Assembly (NCBI RefSeq): GCF_035046505.1
Contig: NC_089822.1
Coordinates: forward strand, 83,001,659-83,065,658
Length of the DNA stretch: 64,000 bases
Reading direction: 5' to 3'
Origin: Tiliqua scincoides
Lineage: Eukaryota > Chordata > Lepidosauria > Squamata > Scincidae
The position numbers and the translations under genes were made by a program. Below, piece by piece: positions 1-11,680 of this stretch (the stretch's first letter is position 1; each line of letters opens with the position of its first letter). The notes under the pieces were generated by a model that saw only the letters and a program-made list of their open reading frames with translations, was not told the DNA's origin and ran no database searches.

Positions 1-700
1 CAGGCAGTAAATTGGGTGGGGTGCTCATCTCTGTCCATCTACTTGCCTCCGACGCTCCTCCTTCTTCTTTCAATCCCTGGGACATATACAGGTAGAAATT
101 GGTGACTGATTTGCTTTCCACTTTCCTGGGCTTAGTTGAAAGTTGAAACTCGCCCAGTTTCATGATTGTGCTCATTAAAAAAAAAATCAAGTCTGGTTTT
201 TGTTTTCTTCCTTTTTTGGATCCACTCTAGAAAATGATCATCTTTATTCATTTGAAATTGAGGGCCCACAGCGATAACTGACAATCTCTGCAAACTTTTC
301 CAGCAGAGAATCTTGTGGGCTACATCAAATCACATGACACCGTTTACAGAAATCACTGCCAATTACAGAGACCCATGATAGCTAGCTTCTCAGGGTGGGC
401 CACCTCAATGCTACATGGCATCAGTTGCTCTGGAAGTTAACTCTCCTCCTCCACCAGCCTCCATTTTAACCCCGTGTATATTTAGAGTTTTGAACTGACC
501 CCTGCTATCTCTTCAAAGAGGCACGTTTTCAAGTGACGGCTGCCTGACGTAGCAGGGGAGAGCATCTATTCACCGTAGCATAGCATCCCTCCCAGTAGCT
601 GATGCTGGTGTATCTTCTTCAGGTTGTAAGTTCCAACAGGCCAGTCCCAATTCTTATTCCTTTTCTATGTATATTGTTGGTTCTTTTTCATTCTCCATTT
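1..700. other. No recognisable feature
   Basis: AT-rich single-copy-looking sequence. I saw no coding similarity, terminal inverted repeat or LINE tail on either strand. Confidence 0.4.
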
Positions 701-711
701 TGAATTTCTAA

Positions 712-855
712 AAAAATGGTTGGCAACCTTCAGTCTCGAAAGACTATGGTATAAGCCTACAGCACCTGGTATTCCAAGGTGGTCTCCCTCCAAGTACTAA
801 CCAGACCTGACCCTGCTTAGCTTCCAAGATCAGACGAGATTGGGCATGTGCAGGG
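712..855 (-). mobile_element. 5S rRNA-derived SINE, copy 1
   Basis: Read on the minus strand, positions 855 to 753 match vertebrate 5S rRNA from about base 16 to its 3' end, including GCTAAGCAGGGTC (A-box region) and GTGCTGTAGGCTT. The 33-base tail at 752-720 is not 5S; it is the same as the 3' end of the LINE at 44.2-48.1 kb. The insertion is flanked by an exact 11-bp duplication, TGAATTTCTAA, at 701-711 and 856-866. The 5S part is diverged: the C-box region has lost a base compared with copy 2. Pol III transcription from internal 5S boxes followed by LINE-driven insertion is known for SINE3-type elements. It is a SINE rather than a 5S gene because of the foreign tail and the target duplication. 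Confidence 0.93.
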
Positions 856-891
856 TGAATTTCTAATGTTTTGTATTTTTGATCTACAACT

Positions 892-942
892 CCCCCCCCC
901 TCTCTCTCACACACACACTTATGCACACGCACATACACAATG
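892..942 (+). repeat. C-run and CA-rich microsatellite
   Basis: A run of C followed by CT and CA dinucleotides, interrupted by TATG. Simple repeat with no coding value. Confidence 0.8.
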
Positions 943-1740
943 CTCATGCCTCCTGTGGGAAGTACAAGTATCTCTATTGAGTGTTCAGCTGAGCCTCACA
1001 ATTAGCATCTTAGATCATCTAGTGAAATACTCGCATACATCTCTCCTATCGTTTCCATGCATCCATAAGGGCTAGCGGCTTGCTGTCAGGTAAAAAGCTA
1101 GGATATTTAGAATGCAGAGCTCTGCTCCAGATACCAAATTCTGCCCTAGAGTGTCAATCTCATGGGTGCTCAGAATAAAAACAGAATAGCCTTGTGCTGC
1201 TCTATTCCTTGAGCAGAACCTTGTCTTTTATTTCCTTTTTGTATTTATAGCATTTATCTGTGGCTCTGCAGGAGGAAATAATGAAAACTTAATGTGCATC
1301 CTATCTCTTCTAGGGTTTTTTTTTTTTTTTATAATGTGTCTTTGTCAATTTTTTTCCCCTTGCCGAAAGTAGAAAAGAACCAGAAACTGCAGTGTGTAAC
1401 CTTGGCCCCCAGTTTTCTTCACTACAAAACAAGTCCCTTTCAAAGTAGCTTTCAGTGAGGTAGACTGTTGACTGTGATGAACTAATTACTGCCCAGAGAG
1501 AATTACATACAGGTTTGCACCAAATCAGGGATCTCTGGATGTGCTTTCCCATTTCATGTAGATTTTTCAGAGTTGTAAGTTCTTCACAGCAGTCTTCCAA
1601 AAAGGATATATATAGTGTTTTTGTTTTTTTTTTCCTAAAGGAAGGAAGAAATGATATACCGGTCTTTACTGTGCGTTTGTTAATATTTCATGAATATAAG
1701 TTTGCATTGATCCCTGGCTTTATAAATAAGAGAAGTGCAT
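943..1740. other. No recognisable feature
   Basis: Contains a T-run near 1318-1330. No other structure or coding similarity seen. Confidence 0.35.
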
Positions 1741-1920
1741 AAAGTCATACATCTGGGAATGTGCAAATATTTTTGTTACTGCTGAACACTTGGAAACATG
1801 AAAGAAAGAGACCTGGAGGTAGTACTGGATCACAAAATTCCTGTGGGTCAATGCGATGAAGCTTCAAGCAGAAGGCAATCAGATACATTAGGCAAAGCAT
1901 TTTTTGAACAGAAAAGAAGG
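1741..1920 (+). mobile_element. Old CR1-like ORF2 fragment
   Basis: Frame 1 reads KVIHLG, then after one stop KERDLEVVLDHK and QCDEASS. The same landmarks in the same order occur in the intact CR1 of this window (KVMHIG, QERDLGVVVDRS, QCAAAVKKAN), just after the RT catalytic motif. The piece is about 60 codons, has no 3' UTR tail that I can see and holds an in-frame stop at 1783-1785. It is a short, old remnant of a CR1/L2-group LINE, not a gene. Confidence 0.62.
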
Positions 1921-3265
1921 GAGTATTGGTTTCCTTCCTACAAAGCACAGGCAAGGTAGTTGGTCTGGGTTAATTAATGTTTTCAACTTTGGTCACCTAC
2001 ATTCAGTAAGAGATGAATTCAGAGATAAAATATGGGGCTGGAATCAAGGGTCAACACATCTGGGCTTATGTAGAGGTCCCAGAATGGTTCACTGCTGACC
2101 AGATGCTCCTTGATGCTGCGATTGCCACTCACCCACCCACTTGGGCAGATGGATTAGAAGTGATAGCCATGGGTCCAGGGACAGACTTACCAGTTCAGGG
2201 AGCAACCTACCCACCAAGCCTAGGGCTAGGTATTTGCTGAGTGGGGCTGGGAAGGCCTCAGCCAGGCAGGGTGTGGGCTATCGGCCAGTTGAGCAGAATG
2301 CACCTGCCTGCACTGTAAGTATATGCAGGAGCCTGTCCATCCTGCAGTATGTACCTTCAGGAGTCTTCCCATTCTCTGCAAGAGGAGGCATAGGACCTAG
2401 AGGGTGACCAGGTAGGAAAGATGGAACCAGGAAGGGGAGGAGTTTGCTAGGGATGAGAAGGGGCTGACTGAGGGCTGAAGGCTGACTTAAAGAGAGATCC
2501 CAGAGCCCTAGAAGGCTGGAGAAAGTCCTGAGGCTAAATAAGATGCTGTCAACCCCCTCCCTGTTTTTACTCTGAGACCCAGGAGGAAGAGGAAGGGAAG
2601 CCAGGTGGATGTGGCCTGGGAAGCCTATCAGACTGTTGAACTGCTGATCCTGTACTAATGGGGACTCCGGTGGCAGGCAGGAGCCTAAAACCCCCCCTTT
2701 TTGGGGCTCCTGACACCATGAAAAGCTACCACCAATTTGCACTTGCTTGCACTCACTGCCAGAGTAGTCAGCTACCACTGTTCCTCCTCTGTCTTGCTCT
2801 TGCTGCCTGTACCCTTGCTTGCCTGCCCATCTGGGAGAGTGAGTGGGGGGTGGCAATGGTCATGAAGCAGAACCCTCAGCGCATGAGGGAGGTGTATTGG
2901 AACTGACAATGGACAAACAAAGAACAGTTGGAATGCTTCCCAGAACAGACAGATCCAGAAAAAAAACTCTGTTGCACCAAAAACCGACCTTTGGGGCCCA
3001 TTACAGACTAGTAAATTTACAGTGGCATAAGCTTTCTCAGAGAAAAGCATGTAGCAGATGACTGGATAGAGTGTTAAATGCACACTGCTTGCACCAATTA
3101 CTATATTTCCATAAGGAGACCCACTCTGCTTTTCTACCATAGGTTCCATGGTGGTGATGAGAAAAGGAAGCCATAACCCAAACCCATGCTGCTCTGCCAT
3201 ATTTGTATGGAACAATCATATGGATTGAGCAAAGGAAATATTTCTCTTTTCTCTACCAACAGCCA
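1921..3265. other. Unassigned, GC-richer stretch
   Basis: Several overlapping open frames occur here, up to 192 codons on the minus strand (2278-2856). Their compositions are low in complexity and rich in proline and serine, and I recognise no family. Probably an old repeat; nothing supports a gene. Confidence 0.3.
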
Positions 3266-3572
3266 CAGTGGTTCCCAAACTGAGCACCGTGGTGCCCAAT
3301 TGTGCCACGATGAGCACTGTGGTGCCCAATGATGCCATGGGATGCCCCCAGCAGCCTATTCTTACCAGCTGTCCCGGGTACTGCTATCATGAATTGTGCA
3401 AGATTGTGCACAATTCAAGATGATGGCATGTGGGAGAGCTGTGCGCTACCATCTTGAATTGCACAAGATCGCAGGATCTCACAGGTGTCCAGGAGAGCCA
3501 AGTGAGGGCACTGCTGTGACCTGGTTCTGTGACTGCAAGGCACTGTGATGACAATAGGTTTGGGAACCACTG
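3266..3572. mobile_element. hAT-like MITE with terminal inverted repeats
   Basis: The left end CAGTGGTTCCCAAAC (3266-3280) is matched by the perfect inverse GTTTGGGAACCACTG at 3558-3572. The CAGTGG start is typical of hAT (Charlie-like) termini. The 307-bp interior is non-coding and holds short repeats around GTGGTGCCCAAT. I could not see a clean 8-bp target duplication, so the copy is probably old. Confidence 0.75.
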
Positions 3573-3599
3573 ATCTTCCAGAACATCTGAGGATAACCC

Positions 3600-3860
3600 C
3601 AGTGGAGTTTAAAAACTTATTTATTTCTCTTGGTATTTGAGGAGGGAGAAGGAACTTCCTGGGGACCTTTTTCATCTTCTGTTATTACCTTTCATGTCAT
3701 TGCTTTTATGTTTCTTTTTTTTCTATTTTTAACCCATTCCTGTATTGTTTTTAATGGTTTTGTTCATATGTTTTTATCTTTTGTATTATTTTTATACTTT
3801 ATTGTAATCTGCCTTGCGCATGAATAAGGTGATACATAAATATTTTAAATACATAAATAT
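3600..3860 (+). mobile_element. L2-like LINE 3' UTR fragment
   Basis: A T-rich stretch ends in TTGTAATCTGCCTTG, then a short hinge and AT-rich ATACATAAAT units. This is the usual shape of L2-type 3' ends in squamates (a TTGTAAnCnGCnTTG block followed by ATAAAT repeats). No ORF is attached. The family call rests on the tail only. Confidence 0.5.
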
Positions 3861-6340
3861 TATCATGCCAACATTTTACACACACAAAGGCACATGGGGG
3901 ATATCAGCTGATGTGGGAAGAACCATGGCATTCTTGTGATTAAGATGGTTCTCCTTTACAGTTATTACAGGATGACATGGGACTAGAGAATAGGAAACAG
4001 ACTCTCTTGCTGCCTGGCTAATGTGTGAATTTGGCATCCAGTGAGTCCAATCCAGCTAAAGTGAGTCATGGCAAGGTCTCCAGAGTTGTGAATAAACCTC
4101 ATTGAATAGGGTGGGACACACTCCTGAATAGACATGCATAGCATTGAGCTATAACTCTTACTGAAATGAATGGAACAAACCAGCTGCAATGGAATCAACC
4201 CCTTTTATTTCTGTAGACCTTCATGATGACTGTTGACTACCTTTGGTTGGAGCAGGCCAAATGCAGACTGTGGGGTTTGTGTGTAGAAGTGTGGGCAAGG
4301 ACTGGTGTTGTTCTTTTGCCCATATCAGATTTAAACTGCTCAAGTAAACCCCTTAAAAGGGAAACCATTTCAAGTAGATTCAGAAAACCTGAAGTCAGTG
4401 ACGCAGAGAAGCCTAAATATAATTATAATGAACAGGTTCACCTAGATTTTTTTAAAATAAAAAGGTAGCGCTCCTTTGCCCTAATGTGGAAACATCCCTA
4501 ATACGGCGGCATCATCTTGAAAGGAATACACATGTCTTGTTGGAATACATTCCTTTTCACAGAAACCTTAATTACAGGAAGTTTATCTTACAGCACCAGT
4601 ACTTATCTGAGACAGACCCTATAGGAGCATGTCAGTCTTAACACAATGTGTCGTGCATGGCACAAAGGCTTACTTCCCCTCCCACAATTCAACCATAGTT
4701 CGCTGAATAATGGGCACATCTTTGAATGGGGAACTGAAATGCCTTAATACTGTACAAATAGGATAGCTAGTAAGGAATTATAACCAAGTCTGAAAGAGAA
4801 AAGAGTGCTGCTCCACCACCTAGAGTACTCCTTGCCCCACCCATCAGGGCCCAAGGGGGCATAGGATAGTGGCGGAGTTGCTGTTGCTGGTATCTGCCCC
4901 CCATTCTCCCCAATATCAGCGCCCCCAACCAGCCCCAATCCCAATCCTGATACTCCCCACCCCGACCCATGGACCATTCCCATTGCAAACTTACCTGCAG
5001 TGGTGGTGGCTGGGTGCTCCAGGTGTGCTTTTTTTAAAAAAAAAATTAAACACACCAGGAGTTTTTACACAGGGGAGCATTCAAAAATGGCATTCCCAGA
5101 TGGTTGTGTGTTTTTGGGTGTGCAAGTACAAAAGGTACAGACTATAGCACTCATTGGATTCAGTTTCCAGCATCCTTTGGACTTGTAAGATGTCAATAAC
5201 CCAGAATAAGGAGTGGAACCCCCTGATCTATGCCTGATGCCAGCCCCTTTGCTCTGATAGTCACGTGCAACATCAGATGAAGCAACTATCATGCCAACTG
5301 GTGGTTCACATTCAGGTGTCTGTGTGGCTACTTGATAGTGGATGTCTTGTGGATCCATCTCATAAAAAGAGAACCTCTCCTCCAGCTTACCATTGGTGAA
5401 CCACCCCCCAAAGAACCACCTCTATTTATGAGCCCAGAGTCTTCCTAGTTAGCTCTGTCCACAGGTGAGTAAAGAAGCTGAGGTGATGATATTGTTATGG
5501 GTGTTGATTTAATAATAGCTCAGTATGCTTGATTTATTATAAAGCCTGTCTTGATGTTATCGTAGAGTCACTTAAATTGCATGTGTCTTCAGGTCAGGGC
5601 TTGATTGGAATTTTGCAATTTAAGAATCAGTGGTTTGGTTCAAAATTGATGCAGGCTCGCCCTTGGCGAACAGGGAGTTTTGGCTTAACTGTGCAATTGT
5701 GTAGCCCAGAAACCGAAGGATAAAAAAAGTCTCTTGTAAAATTCCTGTGATATTTTTTGGTTTTGCATGGTTTTCCCTGGTTTTGCATTCTTTGAACAAA
5801 GAAACCAAGTTTTCTCTTCCCAAATGAAGTCTTTGCATGTCTTCTTTTGAAGGAAGACAAAAGAAGACCTGGGAGCCGAGAGCTGGCAACCGGAAGACCC
5901 TAGACTGAGTTGACAAGGTACACCCTAAAAAAATAAACTTTGTGAATTTCCACTTTTTAGTGAGCAAAACAATTAACTGATGGAACCACTCAGACGTAAG
6001 TTGGCTGAAGATCTGAGTCTTCTGTCCTATCTTTGCAGATACAGTCCAAGGAAGAGCTGCAGTTTGGAAGTATAATGTGATTCCACTTCAATGTAAGTGC
6101 TGTGGTTCCAATTTCTGGAGATTATAGGGAGAAACATAGAATTAAGGGCTCCATACAGCCCTTTGGGTGAACAAGTTGCATTTTTGTCAAACCTTTCATT
6201 TTATTTTGTTGACCAAATACATTTCATTACATTTTTGTCAACAGAATGTAATTTTGCTCAGATCATTCTGTCAAGAAAAAGGCAGCAGCATCAAAATCTT
6301 TTGGTCTGCAAAAAGAAATTGCAGATTCAGTTCATTTTGA
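3861..6340. other. No recognisable feature
   Basis: About 2.5 kb without coding similarity. 4110-4180 resembles half of the TWA-flanked palindromic MITE described below, but too weakly to call. The sequence at 5030-5046 is an A-run. Confidence 0.35.
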
Positions 6341-6392
6341 GTGTGTGTGTGTGTGTGCGTGTGCGTGTGTGCGCGCGCGTGCGTGCGTGTGA
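6341..6392 (+). repeat. GT/CG-rich microsatellite
   Basis: Alternating purine-pyrimidine run of TG, CG and GT units over about 50 bases. It could adopt Z-form DNA, but nothing here shows a function. Confidence 0.9.
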
Positions 6393-9292
6393 GAAAGGGA
6401 TGAACTGCACAAACTGGAAATATTATTTTCCCCTATGTGGCCGAGAAGCCAGAATTATTTGTTATAACGTCTTCCCTGGCAAGGTTTTGTTTTTTGTTTT
6501 TTAAAGACCAACTTGATTATTTGAATGCATGTTGAAAATGAAGCAGTTTAGAAAGTTCTCATGCACACAGGTAATAATATAAGCTTTGGGCCATATAAAT
6601 GATGAGCTATGTAATGTACTGGCAAAATCCAGCAACATTTGTTTTCAAGCAACTGCGTCCCATTGAAAACAGTGGAATGGAATTGAAAGTATAATCCTAT
6701 GTATGACTACTCTGAACTAATAGCTCAATGCTGTGTAACTTCCTGTGTGGTGATACAGTGGTACCAACACAGCTTCCACTGTATTCTGTGGGGAAATTTT
6801 GGTGCTTTGAGGCCTTTTTGAGGTAAAGGAAACTGCGCCCTTCTCCCCTCCCCTGTTGACTCCATTTTTGCCTACCCCCACTTCATTCCACCCTTCCCCA
6901 CCTCCCTCCCTACCCCTGTGTGAACTACCCAGTGGCAGCTGGCATCTGTTCCACATCGTCGCATGGACGCTTGTTGCTGGCCATGGCAATTAGCTGTTGC
7001 TGTTTGTGACAGCCGTATATCTGTTTATGTTTGTTCTGGTGGTATATATTGCTCTTGGGGTTGGGCCATGAGTCCCACTGTGCTCAATGGGGCTTACTCC
7101 CAGGTAAACATGTATAGGATTGCAACCTAAGACATGAGTGTGCCAGTCTGTGTAGGTTCTTGCATATATACTCAGTGAATATGTAACGGAGGCATCAGTA
7201 GGCAGCTGTTGGACCTAGTTCAAAAGCTATAGCTTCCTAAGGACTGTCTGTGGTCAGATCCTGCTGCTTTCTAACAACTTCATTCAGGTCCATCCCAGGA
7301 CATCCTGGTGCCTGAGGCAAATGGTTTCCTACCTTACCTGGTGATGTGACAGTCTCTGCTCCTCCAACTCTGCGGATTGGAAAAGGAAGAGGGGGATAAA
7401 ATGGATAAAATAAGAGGGGGATAAAATGGAAGCACTAGAGCTTCTCTCACTATTCACCCCTCTTCCACACTTTGTCTTCCACCCCTTCCCCCTCTCTCTT
7501 CTCCAAATCAGGGAATGGGAGGAGGAGGAACAGTAGAGGTGAGTGGGCAGAGGGTGCCCCCCTCCAGTCTGCAACCACCTCAGTTGGCCTCATTGAAGGG
7601 CTGGCCCTTGCTCCAGCCCCCTAGCGGTGAAAGTTTCAGATGATGAGGCTATCATATGACAACAACCATCATCATATATATATTGTGGCTGAATATGGCA
7701 CATTTTTGGAAGTTCCTATATGGCCCTGTGTTGGTATTTGGGGTGTTCTAGAGGTGATGACCTGAGCTGAGCTTGATCAGTGTAGTCACCCAGGGTGTGA
7801 ATACTCTCCTCTAACAGTAGGTGGAGCTATAACCTACTTTGTTGGTTTTAGCTTGTTGAACAATATAGCACTCTTTTTTTCTGATCTAAGCCTTCTGAGC
7901 CTCTTCTTTAACAGCTTGTTCTACTGGAAGGTGCAAGGTGTAACCTGGTTTGCAGTACCTGCTGCTAAAATCTTCCAGGTTTATTTTTCTCTGTATATGT
8001 TTCATGGTACATGGTACATGTTTCATGGTACAAATGCTTCATATATTTACTTATTAACAGTAATCTCTGAAAGCTCCCTTTAGTTGTTTATGGAGGGAAA
8101 AGACCCAACTGAAACATGACAACAGGGCTTATGGCAAGTCAATTTACTATTCATTCCTTCTTCATAACTCTGGAAACTATAGTTCTGTGATCTGCGAGCT
8201 CAAGAACTGACTCAGCATCTTTTCAACATTTTACCATGCTATAGCCACCAGGATCCTTTGAAAAAAAATTCTTGGCACATAAAATGGTACGAAACCGATG
8301 GATTCAGATATGCCCACCAGGTGTTGGAAAGGGTGATATTTTCCAACCATACAGAGAAAAACAAAGAAAAAAGTACTCAACCCAGGGGTAAAAAAAATTG
8401 CTTAGGATTTGAACACACAGCCTATCGACTGTGAAATCCAATATTCCCTTGGAATTTACATCAGGATATGATACAGGACTTGTTTCAAGAAAGCCTGCTT
8501 CTCCATTGTTCCCCATTTTTTAAAGGCAAAATCACACATGACACTGAAAACACTCTTGGCTCTAATGAGCTTAGGTGTTTTTTAGTCAATAGTAGCCAAG
8601 ACACCCTCTACTCTGGATCAGAACCACAGAGGTAAGCAAGCTTTAATCCTATCCCCACTTTGATTCTGATCTGCTGACCTCAATCCAGATGCCGTTTAGC
8701 CCAGAAAAAAAACTCCCACTGGTGCCAAGTCCAGAAAGTACTGAACATTAACACTATCGTGAGTGAAGATGAATTTTGAGTGGCTACTGAAATTTCTCCG
8801 GAAGTGTAATCCTGAGTTGAAATAGTTGGAGAATTTCTAGGGCAGCTGAAAGAGTGTCAATAAGTTTGAAAGAATTTTTTTAATGGAAGTTTTGTTCTTC
8901 CCTAGCATAATTGTCTATTTCTACATGTGCACAGGTTGGGAAACAGTTATATCAAATCAATTTCCCCCCAACATTTGTATTCATAGCAAAACCAGAAATC
9001 CTTACTGTGAATTTCTGTTCCCAAGACTCCTGGAGGCTATCCCGTCTTCTACTGTAGAACAATTCAGAGGCTGCCTCTTCCCTTGCAGCAGCTTCGCAGA
9101 GGGACATCCCAGACCAAACTGGAAAAGCAGTAAACCACTCAGTACCACTGTGATAGCAGGGGCCAGAATGCAACACCAGAGTTTGCATAGCAACTGCTAA
9201 AAATAAAAAAATAAAAAAAACCCTCTCAGCAGAGCAGTAGGAGGAGAAGGGATAGGACAGGAAGCCTAAAATAATAAACTGTTCACCTAGAA
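6393..9292. other. Mostly unassigned; one MITE half-copy
   Basis: The only structured piece is about 7060-7130, a half-copy of the palindromic TWA MITE: GGGGCTTACTCCCAGG and an end of the form AGGATTGCAACC followed by TAA. Elsewhere I see no coding similarity. Short tandem motifs occur at 8000-8030 (repeated TTTCATGGTACA). Confidence 0.4.
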
Positions 9293-9850
9293 CAAAGGTG
9301 TTAGGCCCGCTGGATGCAGCCCCCAGAAGCTCTTTTTCTGGCCTCTGTGATAATTGGGCTGTCCCAGGGTGACCCTTTCAGCAGCACTGCTTCTGCAAAG
9401 GCCCTGAGAGGAAAAGAGACAGAAGGAGGCCTCAGAAGGTGTAGAAGAGCAAGGGGGAAAGAAGCAGGCCAAGAGGGGTGAGAGAGGGAGATGCTGCCAA
9501 CGTGCTGCAGGAGCCCAGTTATCATGTGGGCCGCCCTTTCAGCAGTGCTGCTTCTGCCAAGGTGTCACTTCTCAGAGCACCTCTCCACTGCTGAGCTGCA
9601 AAGTGATACTTGGGCAGAAGTGGCACTGCTGAAATGGTGGCCTGTGTGATAATTGGGCTCCCCATATCTTGAACATGAGATCCAGATTTGCACATTTGTG
9701 GCTAATGAGTTCCAGTGTGAGGACAAAGTGCTTATTTCTGGCCACAGTCTGTTTAATGACATCACTTTCTGTTTAATGGTGTCACTTCTGACCCTCAGAC
9801 GGTCACAAACGCTTTTTGGCCCACTGTGTGAAATGAATTTGACACCCCTG
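9293..9850. mobile_element. hAT-like MITE, 558 bp
   Basis: The left end CAAAGGTGTTAGGCCC and right end TTTGACACCCCTG are inverted relatives of the common hAT terminus CAGGGGTGTCAAA. The flanks carry ACCTAGAA (9285-9292) and ACTTAGAA (9851-9858), a 7-of-8 match to an 8-bp hAT duplication. The interior has no coding similarity and includes two direct repeats around GTGATAATTGGGCT (9348 and 9648). Confidence 0.75.
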
Positions 9851-10577
9851 ACTTAGAAGATGATTGGCAAATGTCCTCCACGAGTCCCGGAGAACAGAAG
9901 TTCATGGCAAGAATGTCTCTTTTCTCCCAGGACTCCATCTTTTCATCACATTCTAGAACTCTTCAAGATGTAGAAGAACCTGTAGGGCAGGCTGACAGGT
10001 GAGCCCCAATTATGGCTCCAGAACCCATGGCAAAACACTCCTCCCAAAAGCGTTATCTGTGAAGGAGTAGACATCAGTTCAATGATGTCTGGTGAACAAA
10101 TGTACTGACACGCAGGTGGACCAGTAGCATAGCTAAGGGGGTGCAGGGGGTAGCAAATGTACTGGGCTACAGGGTGGGGGGGGCTACAACGCACGGGCAA
10201 CAATGCCCACACACCTATCAGGCTGCTGCAAGGCATACACAGGAAGAGAGAGGCTGCTGCAGGCACACAGCAGGAGAGAGGAGATTGGGGGGCAACAGTC
10301 AACTCACTTGCTCCTCGCTGCCATTCCCCACCCCCAGTGACTGAGACTGGGCTGCAGGTGTGGGGTGGGGTGGAGCAGCCAGCCCAGTAGCTGAGATGGT
10401 GGTGGTGGCAGCAGCTGCAGAAGGAGCGGTAGCAGCTGGGGACTGTGTGGTCTGCTGCTGCTTGCCATCCTCGACTGCTGTGATGTCCAGCAAGAAGTTT
10501 GATGGGGGGGGGCAGCAACAATTAGCTCCAGACAGGCACACAGGAGGGAGGCATACAATCTAAGTTGCTCACCAGGG

Positions 10578-10760
10578 TTGCAATCTTATCCACACTTTCC
10601 TGGGAGTAAGCCCCATCGACTATAATGGGACTTACTTCCAAGTAGGCAAGCATAGGCTTGTGCTCCAAGGCTGCAATCGTATGCACACTTTCCTGGGAGT
10701 AAGCCCCATTGACTATAATGGGACTGACTTCCAAGCAGGCATGCATAAGATTGGGCTCTC
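10578..10760 (+). repeat. Palindromic MITE unit, tandem pair
   Basis: Two roughly 90-bp units lie head to tail. Each has the core GGGAGTAAGCCCCAT followed by its near-inverse AATGGGACTTACTT (the second unit reads AATGGGACTGACTT), bounded by TGCAATC at the left and an AGGATTG-like end at the right. A third unit lies at 11010-11105. They belong to the TWA-flanked family seen throughout the window. Confidence 0.75.
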
Positions 10761-11009
10761 AGTTGACTGGCTGTGATGAGTTCCCTGCACAGGAAACCTG
10801 AAGAGGAGAACACACAAGGCAAGGCAAAGCATATGAGGCAAGCTGCAGTAGGAGCACTGAGCAGCACCTGGCACTCAGAGCAGGCCTGGCCTGGCCTTTT
10901 AGTAATAATCATCATCTCATCGTGTATTTGTAATTCATCAATCCCTATTCTATTCCAGTTCCTAAAGGTAAGCTGCTGGCTCTTATGATTGTCTCCAGCT
11001 CCCTGCACC

Positions 11010-11105
11010 TCTCAAACAGTATATGCACACTTTCCTGGTAGTATGCTCCATTGACTATAATGGGACTTATTTCTGAGTAGACAGGCACAGGATTGGGCTC
11101 TAAAT
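11010..11105 (+). repeat. Palindromic MITE unit
   Basis: Same core as the pair just upstream (CTCCATTGACTATAATGGGACTTA) in shortened form, ending CACAGGATTGGGCTC. It lies inside the hAT element at 10122-11672. Confidence 0.7.
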
Positions 11106-11199
11106 TAGATATGCCTTTTAGATTTGTGGAAGTAAGAGGAATGGTGGTTTGAAAGAGGGGCCCTTTGGTTTCCTGCCTTTTTAGAAGCCTCCGGTGATC

Positions 11200-11462
11200 T
11201 CTAAGAACATTTCTATTTCAGCAAGCCTTCTAATTTCAGTCTTCTCTAGCACCTGACACCTGCTACTTTTATTGATGGTTTTATGATTTATTATATTTTA
11301 TGTGCTTTTTTGGTTCATCCATAATGCCTGTGATTGTTTGCTGCTTTTTTTACATTGCATTTTACAGTTTTATTTTAGATGTATATATGTTCAAATTGTT
11401 GTAAGCCACTTTGGATGCCCCTCAGAAGAGAGTGGGATGAAAAATTAAATAGGTAAATAAAT
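11200..11462 (+). mobile_element. L2-like LINE 3' UTR fragment
   Basis: T-rich sequence leading to TTGTAAGCCACTTTGG, a GATGCCCC block and ATAAATAGGTAAATA-type repeats. This is the same tail type as at 3600-3860. Only the 3' UTR remains. Confidence 0.6.
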
Positions 11463-11680
11463 AACTCAACTTAGTTTTAATTCATACTACTTATGGCCCA
11501 ATCCTAACTTTCAACAAATACTTGCTTTTCAAAATGTTAGTTAGTATTTCTCACTCACTTTAATTAATAAAAAAGGACCCAATTTAATTAATTAAATTTG
11601 CTTTTGTTGTGGGGGGGGGGTGCTACAAAATTTTCTTTGTACTGGGCAGCAAATGGCTTAGCTATGCCACTGAGGTGGAC

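Larger units (their letters stand above)
10122..11672. mobile_element. hAT element with perfect 8-bp target duplication
   Basis: The left end CAGTAGCATAGCTAAG and right end CTTAGCTATGCCACTG are inverted repeats. The immediate flanks are identical, AGGTGGAC at 10114-10121 and 11673-11680, which fixes both ends and the hAT type. The 1.55-kb interior shows no transposase. It holds two tandem palindromic MITE units, a third unit, and an L2-like tail, so it is a non-autonomous element that either captured or was later invaded by other repeats. Confidence 0.88.

Noticed and set aside
712-855. A functional 5S rRNA gene
   Set aside because: The first bases of 5S are missing, a LINE tail replaces the terminator and an 11-bp target duplication flanks it. 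The same holds for 42882-43015.
2278-2856. 192-codon minus-strand open frame as a gene
   Set aside because: Low-complexity composition, no recognisable domain, and overlapping frames on the other strand of equal quality.
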